A DNA stretch of 64,000 bases from Setophaga petechia (lineage: Eukaryota > Chordata > Aves > Passeriformes > Parulidae). Below the pieces are notes generated by a model. It had not been told where the DNA came from. It searched no databases and was given only the letters and a program-made list of their open reading frames with translations. The stretch covers positions 5,332,001 through 5,396,000 of the forward strand of contig JANCRA010000040.1 of the NCBI GenBank assembly GCA_024362935.1, written 5' to 3'. The position numbers were made by a program, and so were the translations under genes. Positions within the stretch are counted from its first letter, which is position 1. Each line of letters starts with the position of its first letter. Shown one piece after another: positions 57,460 through 64,000 of the stretch.

Positions 57460-60400
57460 GATTCTCACAATGTCTAGTTAGCAACAGAACATGCAAAACA
57501 AGAGTTTTACCATAAAACAGATCAGTGCTGTCTTTCATCCGGTTCCACCCTTGTGCAGGTTTTGCAACATGGAAATAATGATTAATGAGAAGATAATAGA
57601 CCTGTAATTATTTTTAATGAATTTATTAACCTTTTAATAGTTAAAATGTAGCCTTACTCTCCAAAACTTGAAGCATATCTCTTTAATGCTTTCTATTCAA
57701 AGATAATATTGATTTCAGAAGGGTTGTTAAAGTGTCTAAAGGGATAAATAATCACAGAATGTTACATGACTGTAAAATAAAACAGAAAATAAGTCTTCTA
57801 GGGTTTTTTTTTCAGGGGATTTTATACTTTTTTTTTTTTTTGGAGGCTGTTATAGTGCCACCGTCTTTTCCTTTGGTAGAGTCCTGTCAGCGCTATAACT
57901 CCTTGCTTGATTAAGTAATGTTTTGTTAATGCAGTTTTTTAAAAACAGTTTGCACTTGGAACAAATGATCTTTTTTTTCTGCAGGAAAATGTGAAATCAA
58001 CACAAATAAATGGAAGCACTTTTCCCAGCATATATAAAAATTATAAAAATTGAGCCAAGATGTCTTCATGCTACATTTGTTCAGCAGTTTTTCCCGTGTT
58101 CTCAGAGAATTGCCCAAAGACTTTATTTCACACTCTCCTTCTTTGATACTTACTATAAGATGTTAAAAATTACTGAGGTTTTCTGGATCAAACTCTTTGA
58201 CGGTTGTCCTTGTCAGAGAGAGGTTCCTCTGTTCTCCCTTTCTGCCATTGGAGTAGGAACTGCTGAGACTCAACAGCAGGCCCACTCTAGGCTGGGTCCA
58301 CTTTTCCTCCATGCCCAATCACAGCCTCCATGCACTCCCACAAACGAGGAAAAAGCAGTGGGGATGGGAGTCCTGAAGAGAGACCTCTACTGCCATTGAA
58401 GACAGCTCACATATCTGAGGCTTCTGTGTGGGGCTGACACAGGATTTCCGGTAAGCCTGCAGCACTGAGGAGCAGGTGACACTTTGAATGTGCAGAAAGA
58501 TAAACCCCCTTCCACAGAACTTCCAGGATAATAGAGATGTGAAAGGAGAGTTTATAAATCTGTTGTACACTCAAGGTATTTGCGAAAATATTTCCTGCTG
58601 AAGAGCACTGTGTTGGTACCAGAAGGATCCTCAGAGCACTGCATGCCTTTTGCTGGGTCTGGGCAGCTGAACCAGCAAGGCGAGGCTGGTGGGACTCCAC
58701 AAGGGTTAGGAGGTTAGGAGCAGACATCTACCTGAGGCATTTCCATTAGGGAGAGAATCGCTCCCTAGTCCTGGAAGGAGATGGACAGGCTCAGGGAATG
58801 ACCCAGAAATGGACCAGCTGAGCCAAGGGGAAAAAATCCCCTGAGGGAGCTTCTGGTAATGACTCCATTCACAGAGTTATGTGAGGTGTACCAGAATGGG
58901 TGAGATGAATCCAAAACTTGGTGCAGAGTTCTCCTGTGCAGCTTACACACTGACAGTACCTCTCTGCAGAAATAGCTTCTGGACTTACAGCTCCCTACAG
59001 CCTTCCAACACTTTTTCTCTTCTCTCAGTGTCTCCATGTGTGCTAGAAGGAAGAAGTAACTTTCCAGCCTGTAGGACTTAAATTTTCATTACTCATCTTT
59101 CCAATGAGAGAGCTACTAAAAGGCAGCAAAACTCTCCAGGAAGGTATGAATGAAATTTATACAATTTTACGATAATCAGCTTTCCCAAGCACATACTTCT
59201 GCTACTCTGTCAGCCTCTTTCTCACTTTTCTTGATACTACTCCCCATTTCTCTCAAGAGATCAATCACCTAGAATATGCTATATAAAGAAAATTCCATAA
59301 TCACAAAGACCTTCTTTGATATCTGTCACCTCTTTGAGGTGACTTTACCTAGAAGTAGCACAGTATATAATGTCAGTTTCTGGTTTTGGTTTAAAGAAGT
59401 CAGTGTGAAAATAACTGTGCTCTCCCTTTTACAACCTGTAAATTTGTCTGGGTAAGCTCCTAGGATTGACCTTCCTCTTCAGGACTTAATCTTCTGCCTT
59501 GGATGCATTCCCATAGCCCCACCCTAGGGTATATAAAACAAGACATATAACAAGTAACACAATATGTTTATTGTTATTATTATTAATAGCCTTAACACAA
59601 ATGTTATTGCTAATTCACAGTTTATATATTTTAAAACTAATGAATAATGTAGTAGCAAGAAAAGAGTGTCTCATAGAGCCTCAATAGGATGAAACTAAGT
59701 TGGCTTGTGCAATGCTGGGCTTAATTACTCAGAGCTTGAAATGGCTCCTCTCTGGTGCCTTGCGTGCCCTCAGTGTCCTGGCCAGGCTAACTCTGGTAGC
59801 AGTGTAGGACCCCTGGCCAAACCCTGGGAGAGCAGATCTGTGCAGGGGAAACTTCTGAGCTGTAAAACTGCAACTTCAGCCTGCCTGCCACCAGCATTGC
59901 TTAACTCAGCGCCTTAGGCACCTCCTTCCTGGCTGTGCTGCAAACCCTCAGACCTGGCAGCACAAACCTTGCCTCAAAAATATCTTATTGCTGACAAATT
60001 GTGACCTACTTCTGGGTTTTATATAACAGCTGTGCGTCTCCAGCATGGCAATACTGATTCCCTGGCAGCATTCAGTGTTCCAGTTCCAGTCAACTTGCAC
60101 ATGGGTCACCCTTGCTCTGTCAGTGAAGTCATTAAGGGAGTTTTGAGATTTCATGTACAAGAGGTTTGGGCTAGGTCAACTGTTGCTGCAATCAAAAATT
60201 TTAGATGTAACAGGTTATATTTTGTGACTCTAATTTGCATGCCTGCTCTTGGATTTCAAAGAAAGTTCATATTCATACAGGACCAGTATTTGAAATTACG
60301 TTTGTGGATAAATTTCCCCTGCTGGCACTCAAGAGGTCTTTAATTACAGCAATAATTTGTGAGTTATAACAAAATCATGGTTACGAGAAATATTCTCTTG

Positions 60401-61442
60401 TTCACTGAGTACAGACAGCTCCAGCACTCCTGCTTCCAATGTTTCCAACATCATCTCAGCTACATCTTCCATTTACCAGGAATTTCATTGCTTTTCCCAA
60501 ACTGATAGTGCTGTTTCATTTCAAATTTTAAGACATTGACAAAGCAAAAATACAGACAGAAATTCCATGATTAAACGTCTCACTGTCCCCTCGTCTACAT
60601 GAAATCCATGGCATGTTGTCATCTGTTTCTGCTCCAGGCTACATTTTTCTTCACAGCTAAGTAAATATCACTCATTTTTCAGATATTGTGAGTTTAAGGT
60701 ACTTAATACTCAAAGGTGGAGGGAGTATTTTAATTTTGCTGTTTCCTGGATGTCATAACTAAAAAAGTATTACTAACCTTATGCGGGAGAAGTACTTTAA
60801 TGTGAGTCAGTGTAAACACCAACAGTGTTCTGCTTCACTGTTGCTGAAATGTTTCTTTTGGTTCCTCTCTAACCACTTTCAAGTCTCAGACAGCAACCAG
60901 AGCCTAAAGGCCTAATTTCTGAAGGTAGCCCTCACATACAAGAAGGCATCTATTTAGGATATCAAAGTATGTAGGCATTTTTAAAAACAAAGGGAATTAC
61001 CGCCATAAGTTATGCACAAACAGTATACTCACAAGCACCCTGCCTATGCCTGGAGGCATCTAAAATCCTTGGACTGAAGTTTGTTCAGGACAGGCTACGT
61101 ACAGAGCAAGAGCTGTTGAGAAAAACACTGGGAGATGTTGGGGCAGCACCAGTTATCCTGTGTCTCTGCCTTGCCTGGACTGCTGCCAGGTGAGCTCAGC
61201 CACTTTTCAGTCCGTGACTCTGCCATGGTGATCCACTGCCCTTATGGCAATGCTGAGCTCTTGTGTCCCTACTTGACGCAAGAGTAGGGACTGCTGTTAA
61301 AAGTTGTTAAAAGGAACTTTTAAGACATGGCCTGATTTGTAACGTAGGTTGGTTTTAAACCTGGCTTTAGAGGTACTTAGAGCATATCTAGCATGGCACA
61401 AAACATGCATGAGGAGAACATGCCAGGGATGAGATATTCCAA
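57460..61442. other. Spacer upstream of the stromelysin gene
   Basis: No gene or MMP relic recognised. Short ORFs only. Confidence 0.55.
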
Positions 61443-61560
61443 GATCATAAAATTATAGAACTTTTGGGGTAGAAAGGACTTTAAGGATAATCTTGATCCA
61501 GCCCTCCTGTGACAGGCTGGGACACTTTCCACTAGACCAGGTTGCTCAAAAGCCCCACCA
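61443..61560 (-). mobile_element. CR1 3' end fragment
   Basis: ATCATAAAATTATAGAACTT, GGTAGAAAGGACTTTAAGGA and GACACTTTCCACTAGACCAG, followed by GTTGCTCAAAAGCCCCACCA, correspond to the reversed CR1 3' end. It is truncated after about 120 bp. Confidence 0.85.
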
Positions 61561-62760
61561 ACATAGCATCATCTCTGCTGCCTTTCATTGATCTTGTTCT
61601 GTGAGCACTGTGGGCCTGTGGGTGCACTGGGAGACACGTGGCTTCCTCTGGCCCACATGGACGGGGGGACAGGTGGTAGTATGATAGGTGGTAGTATGGT
61701 AGATCAGTCTGAGGCAACTGCCCTGTGCAGAAGAACAGGAGCAAATTTTACCTCAGCCTAACGGGGTTTGAGCTGTGGCAACTGCAATATTGTCCTTGTC
61801 AGCCGTTCCCAGCCTCTATTTTTGCCTTTGCCAATTCCATTAGAGAAAGACTAACAGCCAGTTGACTTCCTTGCACAATCACATCATCACATCAGTGTTG
61901 TAAGATGTGGGATCAAATCCCTCCAAAGAGAGTACGGATACAGCCAGGCTCTTCTAAAGCCCAAGGGGTGTTTAAAATCACTGAGCTATTGCCCTGTGAG
62001 CAGGACCCAAACAAGGAGGAAGCAGGTGTGTCTCACCACTCATCCTCTGGAGGATTCATCTGTTATAGTTACATAAAAATCCTTAGATTTTTTCTTATTA
62101 TTTTGGCTTGCGTGCTCTAGCAGGAAAATGGTTCTTATTTCTGGTTGGTTGTCAAGCATTGTGAGGTGGACTGCCAGCCCTGACTCCATTTCCATGGCAC
62201 ATGGTTACAGCTCAGGAGGGCTAATCCACTGACTGCCTGTGATCCTGTGATCATATCTCCATCTCTTCCCACCCTGCCTGCATGCTACTTCCATCCCCAA
62301 ACTGGACACTTACCCTTCTCTCTGGTTGCTCATTCCTGCTGTGCCAATGACTCTGTCCATTAAAACCACCCTCACTGGCACTGGTGCACTGGTCCTCTCA
62401 GCCACTGCCATGTTCCCATCTACCTGTCCCCACCCCTGCCTCTGTCCCTGTGCAGGGGTCATGGCATGCCATAGACTCCAGTCTCTCCCTTCAAACACTC
62501 TTGTGTAGGATCTCCTCTTGCCTTTTATGCCTCCCCCACATTGTTCCTGAGCCCCTTGTTTCCCTCCTTTGTCACCTGGGCAATTTCTAATTGCCTGCCA
62601 GAACTGCCCCTCCACTTCTCTTTAACTTTCCCCTCACAGGCACTGAGCCCTGCTGAAAATGCTGATGGAACCTGGTGCCACTCAGCTTGTGTGTGGCTGT
62701 AGCAGATGCTTTGTCTCCATTTGACTGAATCAGAGCACAAGAACTGCTGAACTCAAGCAA
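61561..62760. other. 3' flank of the MMP1-like gene
   Basis: No gene seen. A small tandem duplication (GGTGGTAGTATG) is at about 61673-61700, and there is a C-rich stretch around 62380-62600. Confidence 0.55.
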
Positions 62761-62765
62761 AATAC

Positions 62766-62771
62766 TTTATT
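62766..62771 (-). promoter_or_regulatory. Poly(A) signal, MMP1-like gene
   Basis: AATAAA on the minus strand lies about 220 bp downstream of the stop codon at 62988, a spacing similar to the sibling genes. Confidence 0.6.
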
Positions 62772-62987
62772 TCTCGAAAACAACTTGATTAATAAATAGT
62801 TGGAGAATGAAAATAAATTAAAACTGTACATTAGGTTTTACATTTTAAAGGTTTTAAATTAGAATTGCCAAAGGCCATCATTTCAGACTCAGATGCACAG
62901 GAACAGGTGAATAACACTGTTTAAAATCAAGAAACATGAAAAACTCTTTCTGGTACAAATATACTCCTGTACCAACACTTAACATTT

Positions 62988-63386
62988 CTAGCAATTAAAC
63001 CAGCTGTTGCTTTTCATTATACGGATGAGTTTCTTCCTCTTGATGTCAACCTCATACTGATTCGATCCATGGAAAAAGTAGAAATATCCTAGAATTGGAA
63101 GGAAAAAATATGGAAAAATTAATATTTCATTTTTACATACCTATTGTTACATGCTTACTATTTCCTTGGGTGACTTAAAAAAATCATACCAAAAATTTAA
63201 TATATGTATTGAAATATATAATTTTTTTTGCCTTTGGCAGATGATATTTGGGTTTTTTAAAATTAAATTTTCATTTATTTACCATTTTTCTGAAGGGCAG
63301 CATCAATTGGATGGCCAATCCCTTGGAAGTCAGCAGCTATTTTTCTTGGATAGCCTCTTTCCATTGATTGGTTATTTTCATTGAAA
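62988..63386 (-). CDS. MMP1: 3' end of an MMP1-like gene (last two coding exons)
   Basis: Only the end of this gene is inside the window. Exon 9 (63386-63283) and exon 10 (63088-62988) have the same lengths and phases as those of the upstream MMP genes. They encode the fourth hemopexin blade: FNENNQSMERGYPRK, then DFQGIGHPIDAALQKN, then YFYFFHGSNQYEVD, ending in SNSWFNC-stop with the conserved terminal Cys. The GYPRKIAADFQGIGH segment and the NSWFNC end resemble MMP1. Position after the stromelysin gene agrees with the human order MMP10-MMP1. The rest, including the catalytic domain, lies beyond base 64000, so activity and class cannot be judged. A consensus AATAAA follows about 220 bp downstream of the stop. 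It could instead be another collagenase-type paralogue. Confidence 0.85.
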
Positions 63387-64000
63387 CTAAATAAAGAAAT
63401 TGCATGGAAATAAGAAAATAAGCATGTGACATTCGACGTTGAAACCAGATGGATTTTTTACAAAATATGCCTACTCTCAGCTGAAAATCCAGCACCTGCA
63501 ATCAGTCACCTCATAGAGCTGTATAAATCCTGGCTGTGTGAATATTTACATCTTTAGTACCCTACGTAAGTCTGTTTTCAGAATATCAGATTAAAACATT
63601 TATTTTCATCCCCTGAGACTGACAATAAGGCTGAATGGGGCTTATACTGAGTAATAATCTTAAATAATTAATGAGACATAATTATTTTAATTTTATAGCA
63701 CACAATCTATGAAGTCACCCCATAAAAGAAATGCAAATTTCAGGTGTAATAACACTCTTTCAAGATAGTATTACAGACTAATTATTAGGCTAAGATTACT
63801 GCTAAGATTACAGACTAATTATTACTAAGATTAGCTGAACTGTTTCTTAGGAAGCAAATATTTTCATCTCCTTCTGTAACTTTCTTGATTTGTCGTTTAT
63901 AAATTTCACAGAGCACTTCTGCTTCTTAGTAATTACTAAATGAATACCTGACATGATGACAAAGTCCACTCAATTTATATTTTTATACTAATTATAATAC
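63387..64000 (-). other. Intron 8 of the MMP1-like gene, incomplete
   Basis: This AT-rich stretch lies upstream of exon 9 on the minus strand and contains no exon 8. Intron 8 is about 0.9-1.2 kb in the three complete genes, so the missing exon is expected a few hundred bases past the window end. It contains a short tandem duplication at 63770-63830. Confidence 0.7.
63770..63830 (+). repeat. Short tandem duplication
   Basis: The 17-mer TTACAGACTAATTATTA occurs at 63770 and again about 38 bp later, with a related CTAAGATTA repeat between and after. It is intronic in the MMP1-like gene. Confidence 0.75.

Overview
This window is vertebrate nuclear DNA, almost certainly from a bird. The genes are split into short exons with GT-AG introns. 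The only recognisable dispersed repeats are truncated CR1-type LINE fragments of the avian kind (tails of CATAGAAT/ATTCTGTG type and the adjoining GGTTGGAAGGGAC-like sequence). The species cannot be told from the sequence.

The coding content is part of a matrix metalloproteinase (MMP) cluster. There are three complete genes and the 3' end of a fourth, all on the minus strand and tandemly arranged. From low to high coordinates they are an MMP27-like gene (22144-29001, 465 aa), an MMP8-like collagenase (34012-40576, 468 aa), a stromelysin of MMP10/MMP3 type (50553-57360, 481 aa), and the last two exons of an MMP1-like gene (62988-63386, continuing past the window end). This matches the human chromosome 11q22 order MMP27-MMP8-MMP10-MMP1 in a shared orientation. 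Each complete gene has 10 coding exons with identical intron phases. Each encodes a signal peptide, a propeptide with a cysteine switch, a catalytic domain with HExxHxxGxxH and a Met-turn, a hinge, and a four-bladed hemopexin domain closed by a first-to-last Cys pair. The joined exons give open frames with no stop codons.

Each complete gene has an exact AP-1 site (TGACTCA on the plus strand) 90-120 bp upstream of its start codon. The MMP8-like and stromelysin genes also have a TATATAAA box between AP-1 and the start. This is the classic inducible-MMP promoter layout.

The left 21.8 kb contains no gene I can recognise, although in mammals MMP20 (enamelysin) and MMP7 lie on this side of MMP27. 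I found no MMP20 exon, which fits the loss of tooth genes in birds. This flank has several CR1 fragments, a GC-rich minisatellite at 17.2 kb whose 20-bp units resemble CTCF core motifs, and a few unrecognised ORFs. The intergenic stretches at 29.1-33.8, 40.7-50.5 and 57.5-62.7 kb hold CR1 fragments, microsatellites and no supported gene. The main points of interest are an altered cysteine switch in the stromelysin, a non-canonical structural-zinc ligand and missing C-terminal tail in the MMP27-like protein, and the CTCF-like tandem array.
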